Positions 20,413-30,553 of a stretch of DNA of 64,000 bases are shown here, in pieces (positions within the stretch are counted from its first letter, which is position 1; the number at the start of each line of letters is the position of its first letter). Under the pieces are notes generated by a model, which was not told where the DNA came from, ran no database searches, and saw nothing but the letters and a program-made list of their open reading frames with translations. The position numbers and the translations under genes were made by a program. The stretch spans positions 1 to 64,000 of the forward strand of contig JAMCUH010000053.1 of NCBI GenBank assembly GCA_023379435.1. Reading direction: 5' to 3'. The stretch comes from Thermoplasmatota archaeon. GTDB taxonomy: Archaea > Thermoplasmatota > Thermoplasmata > Thermoplasmatales > Thermoplasmataceae.

Positions 20413-20786
20413 GCCAGTTATTACTCATTTTGTTTCAAATACAATAGATGTCTCTCATTTTTTCTAATACTGATCTAGGAAATTACTATGCTTAATGTGA
20501 ACAAAGTCAACAAAATTAGGGCAAAAACAACAGCATATGATCTTTTGTCACTTATCTTATATATGTAGAGTGTTATGTCTTAACTTGGCGTTTTAATCGT
20601 TAACGGGGAAAGACAAAGCAAACATGATTTCTTTAGAAAGCGAATCTAAACTGTTAAGCGAGTGCGTTTTTTTAGCGCTTGCCTGTGAGTTTATTGAACT
20701 ATGGCTTATGAGAGTAATGATCCACATCTTTTACTGGAGTAAAGCTACGATGCAAATGTTTTAATTCTAATGGATTATGCAAAGTT

Positions 20787-21479
20787 ATGGTAAAGGTTGA
20801 GGATGCGGTTGTTGCCAGACTGGAACTTTCAGGTCACAGGTTTGAGATCCTTGTTGACCCGGATGCAACAGATAGGATCAGGACCGGGTCCATAGATATC
20901 AATGAGGATCTGGCCATAGACCAGGTCTTCAAGGATGCCAGGAAGGGGGATCGTGCTGGTGAAGAACTTGTAAAGGAAGTTTTTAAGACAAACGATATTT
21001 CCAAGGTCGCAATTGAAATTGTGAAAAGGGGTCAGATACAGCTAACCACAGAGCAGAGACATGCAATGCAGGAAAAAAAGAGAAAGCAGATAATTGATAC
21101 CATTGCCAGGGAATCCATTAATCCGCAGACAAATTCACCGCATCCGCCCGCAAGAATAGCTCAGGCCATGGAGGATGCCAAGGTCCACGTGGACCCTTTC
21201 AAGTCCGTCGATGAGCAGGTTCAGATCGTTCTTAAGGCCATAAGACCAATCCTTCCCATAAGGTTTGAAAAAAGCAGGATAGCTGTAAAGCTGGTTGGAG
21301 ATTCCTATGGTAAAATTTACGGAGACCTGGTGCGTTCCGGATATATAATAAAGGAGGAATGGGGCAAAGACGGGTCATGGATGGGTATTCTTGAAGTTCC
21401 ATCAGGAATGAGAGGCGACATCATCGACATGATAGGAAGAAAGGCCAAGGATCAGGCAGAAGTAAAGATTCTCAAGTAA
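20787..21479 (+). CDS. Ribosome maturation protein SDO1/SBDS homolog
   Basis: VEDAVVARLELSGHRFEILVDPD..., QRHAMQEKKRKQIIDTIARESINPQTNSPHPPARIAQAMEDAKVHVDP. Confidence 0.93.
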   Translation: MVKVEDAVVARLELSGHRFEILVDPDATDRIRTGSIDINEDLAIDQVFKDARKGDRAGEELVKEVFKTNDISKVAIEIVKRGQIQLTTEQRHAMQEKKRKQIIDTIARESINPQTNSPHPPARIAQAMEDAKVHVDPFKSVDEQVQIVLKAIRPILPIRFEKSRIAVKLVGDSYGKIYGDLVRSGYIIKEEWGKDGSWMGILEVPSGMRGDIIDMIGRKAKDQAEVKILK

Positions 21480-22017
21480 TTTCCTCCTCATCATCGATGA
21501 AATAGGACATAAAGACATCATCCACGTATTCTCCTTCAATTATGAACTGCCTCGACTTGCTCCCCTCAACGGTGAAGCCAATCTTCTTGTAGGCCTCTAT
21601 GGCATTCAGGTTTGAGGAAAAGACTTCGAGGCATACCTTCTCTATTCCCTGCTCTCTGGCCCATTTGATTGCAGACTTTATCATCCTCGTGCCCAGGCCC
21701 ATGTGCCTGTAGCCCTTTGTTATGGCTATGCCAAGAGTCCCCACATGTCTGTTTTTCTTGAAAATGCCCCTTTGCAAAGTGAGAACGCCAACAATCCTCT
21801 TTCCGTGCTCACACACAAGTGTGAGATCATCGGGGCTCCTTATATGATCCTGTTGTGCCTTTTCCGTCAGAAGATAATATTCGCTCACCAGGTATATCTT
21901 CTCGTCCATGACACCCTGCATGCAGTCAATTATACCCTTGGCATCAGACGGCTTTGCCTTCCTGATAAGGTAGTCGCCATCTGAGTATTCTACTTCCTCT
22001 TCTCTTCTCCACAGCAT
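21472..22017 (-). CDS. GNAT N-acetyltransferase
   Basis: GTLGIAITKGYRHMGLGTRMIKSAIKWAREQGIEKVCLEVFSSNLNAIEAYKKIGF. Confidence 0.9.
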   Translation of the reverse strand: MLWRREEEVEYSDGDYLIRKAKPSDAKGIIDCMQGVMDEKIYLVSEYYLLTEKAQQDHIRSPDDLTLVCEHGKRIVGVLTLQRGIFKKNRHVGTLGIAITKGYRHMGLGTRMIKSAIKWAREQGIEKVCLEVFSSNLNAIEAYKKIGFTVEGSKSRQFIIEGEYVDDVFMSYFIDDEEEIT

Positions 22018-22035
22018 TACTCTGTTCCTTCTTAA

Positions 22036-22392
22036 CTATTTCCTGATCAGAAGGTCCTTCAGATCCTGAACAAGTCTGTCCATCTCATCCCTGAGGGACT
22101 TCGCGCCATCCACAAGTTTCTCCCTTTCCTGCACGAAGTCGGGGTTAAGTATGGCCCCTTCTCTTGACGGTGCGATAATTCCTGATCGCTCCAGGATCCT
22201 TAGGGAATATCTTATTTTATGCTCCGGTATCCCGGTCTCCTGAGAAATTTTTATGATACCCAATGGCTGTTCCATAAGCAGTGTTTTTATTATTGATACA
22301 TGTCTTTTAAGCGTTTCCAGGGAGTTATTTACCTCTTCAAAAAGAGAACCGTTCGCGTCCATTTTGATCAATAGTGTATAAAGAATAAACAT
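22036..22392 (-). CDS. Winged-helix transcriptional regulator-like protein
   Basis: EQPLGIIKISQETGIPEHKIRYSLRILERSGIIAPS. Confidence 0.65.
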   Translation of the reverse strand: MFILYTLLIKMDANGSLFEEVNNSLETLKRHVSIIKTLLMEQPLGIIKISQETGIPEHKIRYSLRILERSGIIAPSREGAILNPDFVQEREKLVDGAKSLRDEMDRLVQDLKDLLIRK

Positions 22393-22438
22393 AAAAAGGC
22401 AATGATATCTCCTTCCAATTCATAAAAAATCAGGGGAA

Positions 22439-22654
22439 TTATGGGTAAATCTGTTTTCCTTCCAGTGTGATCACCGGATCTGTCGTCAGGGAGAGAAGTT
22501 TCCGTATTCTTTCCTCCCTTTCGTTTATGTAATAGCGATATCTTTCCAGATCATTGTTTAGGTTGCTTATGGCAATGGCGTTCTTACGGAGTGATATTTC
22601 AAGCCTGACCTTGAATCTGAGTTCAGGATCCAGACTCTCGATTTTCACTTCCAT
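22439..22654 (-). CDS. Hypothetical small protein
   Basis: 71-aa ORF in a gap between genes, charged helical composition. Confidence 0.45.
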   Translation of the reverse strand: MEVKIESLDPELRFKVRLEISLRKNAIAISNLNNDLERYRYYINEREERIRKLLSLTTDPVITLEGKQIYP

Positions 22655-22786
22655 GCCTGTTGATTTTAAAAGAGTATTAATGGATTTCAGAACCTGTGGT
22701 ACTTATTCTCCATCTGTCAGAAAGAACAGAACTCCTGACATATTGCCAAACTTTAAACATGAGGTGGCATATACAAATGGTAAATC

Positions 22787-24283
22787 ATGGTGGAACTTGA
22801 TGGCGAAACACTGGATATAGAAAAAATTTACAAGATTTCAAAGGGAAGCGAAGTGACTCTTTCTGCATCTGCCAGAAAGAAAGTAAGGGATTCAAGGGAC
22901 AATCTGGATCGCCTTCTTAGATCGGGTGAAAGGATTTACGGTGTAAATACCGGCTTTGGGAAACTTCTTGATGTGGACATATCCAGTGAAGAGCTTGAGG
23001 AGCTTCAGAAAAACCTCGTAAGGAGTCACTCCTCTGGCATAGGTGATCCATTATCAAAGGAGCATGTGAGAGCCATAATTGCTGTGAGAATAAACAGCCT
23101 CACAAAGGGGTATTCTGGAATCCGGGAGACAGTTCTTGATTCCTCCATGGAGGTACTGAATAAAGATCTCTATCCTTTTGTCCCATCTCTGGGTTCGGTG
23201 GGAGCTTCAGGAGATCTTGCACCACTTGCTCATATTGCACTTGCCCTGATGGGGGAGGGAGAAATGATCCATGGTGGAAAGAGAATAAAAGCATCTGACC
23301 AACTTCAAAAAAATGGCATTAAAAAAGTTACACTGAGAGAGAAGGAAGGAGTTGCCTTCATTAATGGTACATCTGCCATAACCGGAATACTTTCCTATGA
23401 ACTGTTCAGGGCATTTGATCTCATCAGGGGGGCAATCTGTTCATCAGCTCTTTCCTTCGTTGCCATGAAGGGGAATCCAGACGCGTTTCAGCCATGGATC
23501 TCAGAGGTAAGAAGGCATAAGGGACAGGGAAAAGTCTCATCAGCTCTCGTTTCGCTTATTGAAGGTTCAAGCAACATAAGAGCCAGGCTTCAGGATGCAT
23601 ACAGTCTCAGGTGCACGCCACAGGTCTTTGGTGCCGTTTATGATACATTATCCTATGCAAGATCAGTGGCAGAGACTGAAATGAACTCTGTCACAGACAA
23701 TCCTCTAATCCATGGTGACGAGGTAATTTCTGCCGGTAATTTTCATGGTGAGCCCGTTGCCCTTGTTTCAGATTTCGTCTCCATAGCCCTCACTGACCTT
23801 GGTAACATGATCGAAAGAAGGATCGCCAGAATTGTGGATCCGGCACTGAGTGGTCTTCCCCCATTCCTGACGAAGCATGAGGGTCTTAATTCCGGCTACA
23901 TGATACCTCAGTATACCGCTGCTGCACTGTGTAATATGAACAAATCCCTATGCTACCCATCTTCCGCAGATTCCATACCAACCTGCGCAAATCAGGAGGA
24001 TCACGTGAGCATGGGCATGAACTCTGCACTGAAGCTTTCAAAGATCGTCGACAACCTGTCTTCAATAGTTTCAATAGAATTCCTCCTTGGATCTCAGGCT
24101 GTGGAGCTCTCAGACGCAATACCATCTGAAAAAATATTGAAACTGAAAGAAGAGGTCAGGAAGATTGTCAGGCCGCTCGATACAGATCGTCCGCCATACG
24201 TTGATATTGAATCTATCCAGAGGAGCCTGCTGGAAGGAGACCTTGGAAGGTTGTGCCATAATTTAATTTCAAAAATCATTTGA
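22787..24283 (+). CDS. hutH: Histidine ammonia-lyase
   Basis: YGVNTGFGKL, VGASGDLAPLAHIALALMGEGE (ASG MIO motif), NFHGEPVAL. Confidence 0.95.
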   Translation: MVELDGETLDIEKIYKISKGSEVTLSASARKKVRDSRDNLDRLLRSGERIYGVNTGFGKLLDVDISSEELEELQKNLVRSHSSGIGDPLSKEHVRAIIAVRINSLTKGYSGIRETVLDSSMEVLNKDLYPFVPSLGSVGASGDLAPLAHIALALMGEGEMIHGGKRIKASDQLQKNGIKKVTLREKEGVAFINGTSAITGILSYELFRAFDLIRGAICSSALSFVAMKGNPDAFQPWISEVRRHKGQGKVSSALVSLIEGSSNIRARLQDAYSLRCTPQVFGAVYDTLSYARSVAETEMNSVTDNPLIHGDEVISAGNFHGEPVALVSDFVSIALTDLGNMIERRIARIVDPALSGLPPFLTKHEGLNSGYMIPQYTAAALCNMNKSLCYPSSADSIPTCANQEDHVSMGMNSALKLSKIVDNLSSIVSIEFLLGSQAVELSDAIPSEKILKLKEEVRKIVRPLDTDRPPYVDIESIQRSLLEGDLGRLCHNLISKII

Positions 24284-24373
24284 TATCATCTCATTGGTCT
24301 TTTAGATCATTCTCATCATAATGTTCCGGTTTTTCCATAAAGATTTATAATTCTCAGGTATGGGGCATGCCAA

Positions 24374-26380
24374 ATGAGTGATAGAAAAGGGCTAAGAATA
24401 AAAAAGGGCGAAAAATTTTCCAGTAAAATATCCGGAAGGAATATAATTGCTGCGTCTTTTGAAGGAAAACTTTACGATCTTGATACAACAGCGCCTTCGG
24501 ATGGAATTTTCTTCCCGGTGAATGTCGATTCACAGGAAGGATTAACAATTCTAAGGCATTCTGCAGCCCATCTGCTGGCTCATGCAGTAACTACGTTATA
24601 TCCTTCTGCTCTGCCCAATGCAGGCCCTCCGACGGATGATGGCTTTTATTATGATATACACATGGATTCCATCTCATCCGATGATCTTCATAAGATTGAA
24701 GAAAAGATGCATGAACTTGCAGAAAAATCCATCAGTATAAGGAGAGAGGAATTTTCCAGAGATGATCTGCTCAAGATGTTTCAAGGAAACAGATACAAGA
24801 CCGATAAAATTCTGGAAAATGTTCCTCCTGGTGGTTCATCATCGGTCTACAAACAGGGAGACTTTGTAGATTTCTGCACCGGTCCGCATGTACCCGACAC
24901 ATCCTATCTTAAAAATGTTAAACTTCTATCCATATCATCCACCACTTATCATGGTTTGAAGGATGAGGACAAGATGGTTAGGATTTACGGTACAGCTTTT
25001 CCCGATGAGAAATCTCTCAGGAACTACCTGAAAATGCGAGAGGAAGCGATGAAGAGAGATCACAGGATAATCGGCCAGGAGATGGATCTCTTTGTATTCA
25101 ATTCCGAAAGAGCACCTGGATTTCCACTCTACACACCGGATGGAACTGTGATTAGAAATGAACTCATATCATTCATGAGAGCTAAAAATTCGGAATATGG
25201 CTGGGAGGAAGTATCAACACCTCACCTTTTCAGGGACAGCATGTGGAAACAGTCTGGCCATTACGCGAAGTACAGGGATAGCATGTACCTTTTCCAGATG
25301 GAGGATGGAACAGGCTATGCAATCAAACCAATGAACTGCCCCGGTCACATTACAATATTTCAGAGGGAAATGCACAGTTTCAGGGATCTCCCGGTGAAAT
25401 ACTGCGAACCAGGTACCGTTTATCGTTACGAGAAATCAGGAGAGGTTGGAGGTCTTACAAGACCAAGAATGTTCACCATAGATGACGGTCACGCATTCCT
25501 ATCCCAGGATCAGCTCGTTGGAGAGATAAGAAAGATGCTAAGGATGATCAGGGAGACATTTGACACCATCTTTGGAAATGCAGATCTGTCATTCGATCTC
25601 AGTGTTATGGATACAACAGCACTGGATAATTACCTCATAACTTATTCGTGCAACAGCTGCGGACATAAGATTGAATTCAGAAAATCCTCAGCAGATAATT
25701 CATTTCAATGTCCCAATTGTGGTTCCAGTGACCTTAAACCGGATCTTTCAACATGGGATAGCGCAACGAATGCACTCAGGGAAGCGCTTGAAGAGGAGGG
25801 AATAAATTTCAGAACTCTTGAGGGGGAGGCGGCTTTTTACGGGCCTAAAATTGATGTGCATCTTAAGGATGCACTTGGCAGATCATGGCAGATGTCAACG
25901 ATTCAGGTTGACTTTAACTTTCCACTGAACTTTGAACTTCTTTACATAACCAGCGGCGGAGAGAAGAAGCATGTTGTCATGCTGCACAGGGCAATATACG
26001 GCAGCTACGAGAGAATAATGGCAATACTTCTCGAGAACTACGCCGGCAACCTTCCCACATGGCTCACACCTCTTCAAGTATACATAACATCGGTCAGCGA
26101 CAGATACAACGACTATGCCATGAAGGTGAGAGATATGATCCAAAAGGCTGGTGTAAGAGTTACCCTCGACCTGAGCAAGGAGACAATCTCCAAGAAAATA
26201 AAGCTGATCAGACCAAGGAGGCCCTCGTATATAGTCATAATAGGTGAAAAGGAGGAAACGGAAGGAACAGTTTCCGTGCGAAACAGAAAAGGTGCCCAGA
26301 AAACACTTGGCACGAAAGCATTCACTGAAATGATAATGGAAGAAATAAGGGAGAGAAAAAACACTCAGGCAGACTTTTGA
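24374..26380 (+). CDS. thrS: Threonyl-tRNA synthetase with internal Zn-ribbon insertion
   Basis: RHSAAHLLAHA, MNCPGHITIF, TRPRMFTIDDGHAF, MLHRAIYGSYERIMAILLENYAG; extra CNSCG...CPNCG. Confidence 0.95.
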   Translation: MSDRKGLRIKKGEKFSSKISGRNIIAASFEGKLYDLDTTAPSDGIFFPVNVDSQEGLTILRHSAAHLLAHAVTTLYPSALPNAGPPTDDGFYYDIHMDSISSDDLHKIEEKMHELAEKSISIRREEFSRDDLLKMFQGNRYKTDKILENVPPGGSSSVYKQGDFVDFCTGPHVPDTSYLKNVKLLSISSTTYHGLKDEDKMVRIYGTAFPDEKSLRNYLKMREEAMKRDHRIIGQEMDLFVFNSERAPGFPLYTPDGTVIRNELISFMRAKNSEYGWEEVSTPHLFRDSMWKQSGHYAKYRDSMYLFQMEDGTGYAIKPMNCPGHITIFQREMHSFRDLPVKYCEPGTVYRYEKSGEVGGLTRPRMFTIDDGHAFLSQDQLVGEIRKMLRMIRETFDTIFGNADLSFDLSVMDTTALDNYLITYSCNSCGHKIEFRKSSADNSFQCPNCGSSDLKPDLSTWDSATNALREALEEEGINFRTLEGEAAFYGPKIDVHLKDALGRSWQMSTIQVDFNFPLNFELLYITSGGEKKHVVMLHRAIYGSYERIMAILLENYAGNLPTWLTPLQVYITSVSDRYNDYAMKVRDMIQKAGVRVTLDLSKETISKKIKLIRPRRPSYIVIIGEKEETEGTVSVRNRKGAQKTLGTKAFTEMIMEEIRERKNTQADF

Positions 26381-27423
26381 GCAGTTTTTCCAGCCTCAGG
26401 AACAATTGTTTTCACAGATTCTATGATCCTTGGTATGGCCTTGTAAAGATCAGAATTTATGAAGTAGTCTGAATACTTGACAATTTCAGCGCTAGGATCA
26501 GTGTTTATTGATACGATGATTTCGCTGTTTTTCATTCCAACAATATGCTGAATCTTTCCAGAAATGCCTGCTGCAATGTATAGCTTGGGTCGAACAGTCT
26601 GTCCGGTCTGGCCTACCTGATGTTCATACGGAATCCATCCAAGGTCAACCACCGGTCTTGAAGCACCAACTTCTCCACCAAGTACGGATGCAAGTTCACC
26701 TATGAGTTTGAAGCCATCCTTGCCACCTAGACCGAGACCTCCTGATACGATAATCTTCTTTGAAGTGAGATCCAGTTTTGTCTTCTCCTTCTTCATGAGA
26801 ACCCTGTGAGCAGTCTCTTCCTTTGGAAGCGTGACCTTTGTTATTTTCACATCACATTTGTGCTCAGTATCCTTCTCTGGAAGAGGATATGATCCGGGCC
26901 TGGACGTGATGGTCTGTGGTCTGTGTCTCTTGCAGAGAATCTGGTCAATGGTCTTATCTCCAAAGGAAGGTCTCCATGCAACAAGCAGGCGGTCATTCTC
27001 CTGTATGTCGAGCTCAACACAGTCTGCGGCAACTCCCGTCTTCGTCAAAATAGCAATCCTTGAGACCAGGTCCCTTCCTTCTCTCGTGCCTGATACAAGC
27101 AGTATGTTTGGTTTTTCCTTGAGAATATATTCGCTGATTATCCTGGAGTATGACACGCTCCTGAAATCGCTCAGGTCTTTTGATTCGGCACCAAGAAAAA
27201 TGTCGCATCCATACTGTGTCGCATCCTGAGCAACGGGCTCGAGATCGCTGCCCAGCGCAACACCAACAACCTTCTCTTTCACCTTTGACGCCAGTTTTGA
27301 TGCCATGCCAAGCATCTCAACGGAACCACGCACGAGATGTCCCTCACGGTGCTCAAGATAAACCATCACGTTTTTGTACTGCGAGAGGTCATCAGGTGCA
27401 ACGCAATTGATAAGTTCTGTCAT
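26365..27423 (-). CDS. etfA: Electron transfer flavoprotein alpha subunit (FixB-like)
   Basis: IIVSGGLGLGGKDGFKLIGELASVLGGEVGASRPVVDLGWIPYEHQVGQTGQTVRPKLYIAAGISGKIQH. Confidence 0.95.
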   Translation of the reverse strand: MTELINCVAPDDLSQYKNVMVYLEHREGHLVRGSVEMLGMASKLASKVKEKVVGVALGSDLEPVAQDATQYGCDIFLGAESKDLSDFRSVSYSRIISEYILKEKPNILLVSGTREGRDLVSRIAILTKTGVAADCVELDIQENDRLLVAWRPSFGDKTIDQILCKRHRPQTITSRPGSYPLPEKDTEHKCDVKITKVTLPKEETAHRVLMKKEKTKLDLTSKKIIVSGGLGLGGKDGFKLIGELASVLGGEVGASRPVVDLGWIPYEHQVGQTGQTVRPKLYIAAGISGKIQHIVGMKNSEIIVSINTDPSAEIVKYSDYFINSDLYKAIPRIIESVKTIVPEAGKTAQKSA

Positions 27424-28217
27424 AGTTCCTCCTCCTTTCCTATAACACCTTTTTCATAAAGTTCCTTAACCATTTCTGGTATATCGTCAAGTGTGATCAG
27501 TTTGCCTTCCCTTTTTCTTTCCTGTGGTATCCTCAATGCGCCTACGATGGTGGGCGATCCCTTGAGACCTACCCAGTCAGGAGGAAGATTCAGTGTATCG
27601 TGATCCCATTTCTCTATCCCCTTTCTGATTGCATCGATCTTCTTTCTCAATGTTGAGTGCCTTGGTATGTTGCTATTCATGAGCACTGTGAGTAGCACCG
27701 GCATGGGTGTTTCCACAACCTCCACAGCATCCTCCAGATCCCTTTCGCAGTGCACATTTTCCTTATCCACATATGCACTTGTAACGTAGGTAACCTGATC
27801 GATATCAAGGAATTGCGCAACACCCGGTCCAACGTGACCTGTTCCAGAATCGGTTGTGCTTTCTCCCGCAACGACGAGATTAAAATCTCCAATCTTCTTG
27901 ACGGCTGCAGCCAGTGTGAGGGAAGTGGCATAGGTATCTGCAGCAGCAAATACCCTGTCTGTGATCAGAATCCCTCTGTCGGCGCCTCTTCCCATGCATT
28001 CAATAAGGGCCGTTTCAGCCTGTGGAGGTCCCATCGTTATGACGACCAATTCCATTCCCGTCTTGTCTTTAATCTGCAATGCGAGCTCCAGTGCATTCTC
28101 GTCGGCCGGATTGATAATACCCCTGGCAGATGCCCTGTTAAGTGTGAATTTCACAGGATCAATGAATATCTCCTCTGCGTCAGGGACCTGCTTAATCATG
28201 AGAACAATACGCTTCAA
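27420..28217 (-). CDS. etfB: Electron transfer flavoprotein beta subunit (FixA-like)
   Basis: MKRIVLMIKQVPDAEE...INPADENALELALQIKD...GRGADRGILITDRVFAAADTYAT. Confidence 0.95.
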   Translation of the reverse strand: MKRIVLMIKQVPDAEEIFIDPVKFTLNRASARGIINPADENALELALQIKDKTGMELVVITMGPPQAETALIECMGRGADRGILITDRVFAAADTYATSLTLAAAVKKIGDFNLVVAGESTTDSGTGHVGPGVAQFLDIDQVTYVTSAYVDKENVHCERDLEDAVEVVETPMPVLLTVLMNSNIPRHSTLRKKIDAIRKGIEKWDHDTLNLPPDWVGLKGSPTIVGALRIPQERKREGKLITLDDIPEMVKELYEKGVIGKEEEL

Positions 28218-28221
28218 TGTA

Positions 28222-28494
28222 TCACCCGAATTTGTACTTCACGCCATGGCCGCCCTTTGGGTTTGTCCACTTCACGCTCCCATGGCTGCAGGCGAAAAAG
28301 CAGGTTCCGCATTCTACGCAATCTTCGTATTTGAAGTTGAGCCTGTTGTCGATGACAGTATAGCACTTTGCGGGACATCCAAATGTGCAGAACCTATCAG
28401 GACAGGTCTCACAGATATCAAGGTTAACTGTTATGTGTGCGTACGATTTGTCCGTTTTGTAGTTCAGAACAGAAAGTTTTTCCTCTATTTCCAT
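28222..28494 (-). CDS. fixX: Ferredoxin-like protein FixX
   Basis: CETCPDRFCTFGCPAKCYT...YEDCVECGTCFFAC. Confidence 0.9.
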   Translation of the reverse strand: MEIEEKLSVLNYKTDKSYAHITVNLDICETCPDRFCTFGCPAKCYTVIDNRLNFKYEDCVECGTCFFACSHGSVKWTNPKGGHGVKYKFG

Positions 28495-28495
28495 A

Positions 28496-29788
28496 TCACA
28501 TCCTCCTCATCATTCTATAACTCTCAAGAATCAACTGGGATTTACTCATGCCGGAATCCCGTGATGATTCAAGGATCATTTGCATCAGATGCTTCTTCGG
28601 TCTTCCAGTTTCATGGTACATGGAATAAAGCAGATTCTCTGCAATCTTTGGAATTGCCCTGTGCGTTACCCTGCTCCAGGTAACCTTATCTATGTTTCTG
28701 AAATTCTTCAGGTCTTTGAGGACATAGGAATCTTCCAGTTTCCTCTCATAGGAAGCAAGGGAATCCGAAGAAAAGTTTCCCCTTTCCTTTGCCTCAATAA
28801 CAGTATCAGCAGCTGCTATTCCTGATGTTATGGCATAGTTCATTCCCTGTATCATGAGTCCATTGCTGAATGAAAACCCAGCAGCATCCCCGGCTATGAG
28901 GTAACCGTCACCATATATCCTTGGCACGGAGTCAATACCACCCTCACAGACAAGATGCGCACTGTATTCTTCCAACTTCCCGCCTTCCAGCAATGGTGCT
29001 ATGTGAGGATGCTGTACAAAGCTTTCCATTATATCATAGGAATGGGTCTGGCCGTCCTCTCTCAGTTTTGATGAGGATATGACAGCGCCTATGGATATTG
29101 TATCCTTATTTGTGTATAGGAAACCACCTGCCTCGGCCTCTCCTTCAAGATATGACAGAACGTATTCACCTGCAAACCCCTCGCTTCCTTTCAGATTGAA
29201 TCTCTCGTTTATGGTATTTTCAGGAAGTCTGATAATTTGTTTCACACCTATGGCAACATCCTGATCACCGATTGGCTTTCTCAGACCGGAATCTATGGCT
29301 ACCCTTGGGTTGGCACCTTCAGCAAGAATAACAGCATCCGATGTGATGATCTCACCGTCCTGTTCGACACCCACAACCTTTCCTTCCTCTTTTGCCACTC
29401 TATCCACAGTAACGCCGGTGACCACCATTGCACCTGCCTTTCTTGCGCTATTCGCAAGTGCATTGTCCATTCTCGCTCTTAGCACCGAATAACCTGAATG
29501 ATTTTCAAGAAACTTTGTTGATCTAAAATCTATGGAAATGGATGAATCTTTAGTGAGAAACGTTGTGCCTTTATGTGTTATTAATCTTTCCAAAGGGATA
29601 TCCTTCTCCCATTCTGGTATTATCTCTGCCAGGGCATTACCCCAGAGTATTCCCCCGGAAACATTCTTGGAGCCTGGTGGGTCAGCCCTCTCAACAAGAA
29701 GAACGTTGAGCTTCTTGTTTGCCATTCTAATGGCTGCTGAAGAACCGGCGGGTCCAGCCCCTACAACGATCGCGTCAAATTCAGACAT
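28496..29788 (-). CDS. fixC: FixC-like flavoprotein dehydrogenase (ETF-quinone oxidoreductase-like)
   Basis: FDAIVVGAGPAGSSAAIRMANKKLNVLLVERADPPGSKNVSGG; gene order etfA-etfB-fixX-fixC. Confidence 0.92.
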   Translation of the reverse strand: MSEFDAIVVGAGPAGSSAAIRMANKKLNVLLVERADPPGSKNVSGGILWGNALAEIIPEWEKDIPLERLITHKGTTFLTKDSSISIDFRSTKFLENHSGYSVLRARMDNALANSARKAGAMVVTGVTVDRVAKEEGKVVGVEQDGEIITSDAVILAEGANPRVAIDSGLRKPIGDQDVAIGVKQIIRLPENTINERFNLKGSEGFAGEYVLSYLEGEAEAGGFLYTNKDTISIGAVISSSKLREDGQTHSYDIMESFVQHPHIAPLLEGGKLEEYSAHLVCEGGIDSVPRIYGDGYLIAGDAAGFSFSNGLMIQGMNYAITSGIAAADTVIEAKERGNFSSDSLASYERKLEDSYVLKDLKNFRNIDKVTWSRVTHRAIPKIAENLLYSMYHETGRPKKHLMQMILESSRDSGMSKSQLILESYRMMRRM

Positions 29789-29884
29789 CAGCCATGTATG
29801 CTATCAGTCAATAAAACAGTTTTTCTAAAATTCGGACAGAAAAAAATGCACTTTATTATCACTAATGCAATGCATTCTGGTAAA

Positions 29885-30553
29885 ATGAGAGCGAAAACAA
29901 AGACAACTGAACATATTTATGAGCGTCTTTTCAGGAAGTACGGTAACCTGGGATGGTGGCCTGCAGAAACACCAGAAGAGGTAGTCATTGGAGCAATATT
30001 GACACAGAACACTTCCTGGACCAACGTCGAAAAGAGCATTAAAATCCTTAAGGATCATGATCTTATTACACTTAGTAATCTTGCCTCAGCCAAACTCGAA
30101 ACCATCAAGGATTGTATAAAAAGCTCCGGTTTTTTCAACCAGAAAGCTGTAAGACTGAAGAACGTATCGGAGAGCATTATTTCGCAATACAGATCACTGG
30201 ATGGAATGAAGAAAGCCAGTGATATGGAGATATCCAGCTATCTGCTTTCCATTAAGGGCATAGGAGAAGAGACGATGGAATCCATAATGCTCTATGCTCT
30301 TTCCAGAAATATGTTTGTTATGGACAAATACACATACCGCATATTTCAGCGCATTGGTTTTCCTGCATCCGTGTCCAGAAAGTATCTAAGGGAGAAAATT
30401 TCTGATGATCTTGGTGGGGATATTGAAAAAATGAAGAATTATCATGCAATGCTTGTTTACCTTGGAAAGGATCACTGCAAAACAAAACCATTATGCAACG
30501 GATGTCCTCTCACGGAAATATGTGACTTTTATGCGGAGTCAATTGTTCCGTAG
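29885..30553 (+). CDS. HhH-GPD DNA glycosylase/endonuclease III-like with Fe-S motif
   Basis: GAILTQNTSWTNVEKSI, LLSIKGIGEETMESIMLYAL, C-X6-C-X2-C-X5-C; start inferred at MRAKTK. Confidence 0.88.
   Translation: MRAKTKTTEHIYERLFRKYGNLGWWPAETPEEVVIGAILTQNTSWTNVEKSIKILKDHDLITLSNLASAKLETIKDCIKSSGFFNQKAVRLKNVSESIISQYRSLDGMKKASDMEISSYLLSIKGIGEETMESIMLYALSRNMFVMDKYTYRIFQRIGFPASVSRKYLREKISDDLGGDIEKMKNYHAMLVYLGKDHCKTKPLCNGCPLTEICDFYAESIVP

Noticed and set aside
26365-26380. thrS/etfA 16-bp convergent overlap as a special signal
   Set aside because: Short convergent overlaps recur throughout this compact genome
27750-28683. Long + strand ORFs (194 and 240 aa) opposite etfB/fixX/fixC
   Set aside because: Antisense to well-supported genes; Cys/Ser-rich nonsense composition
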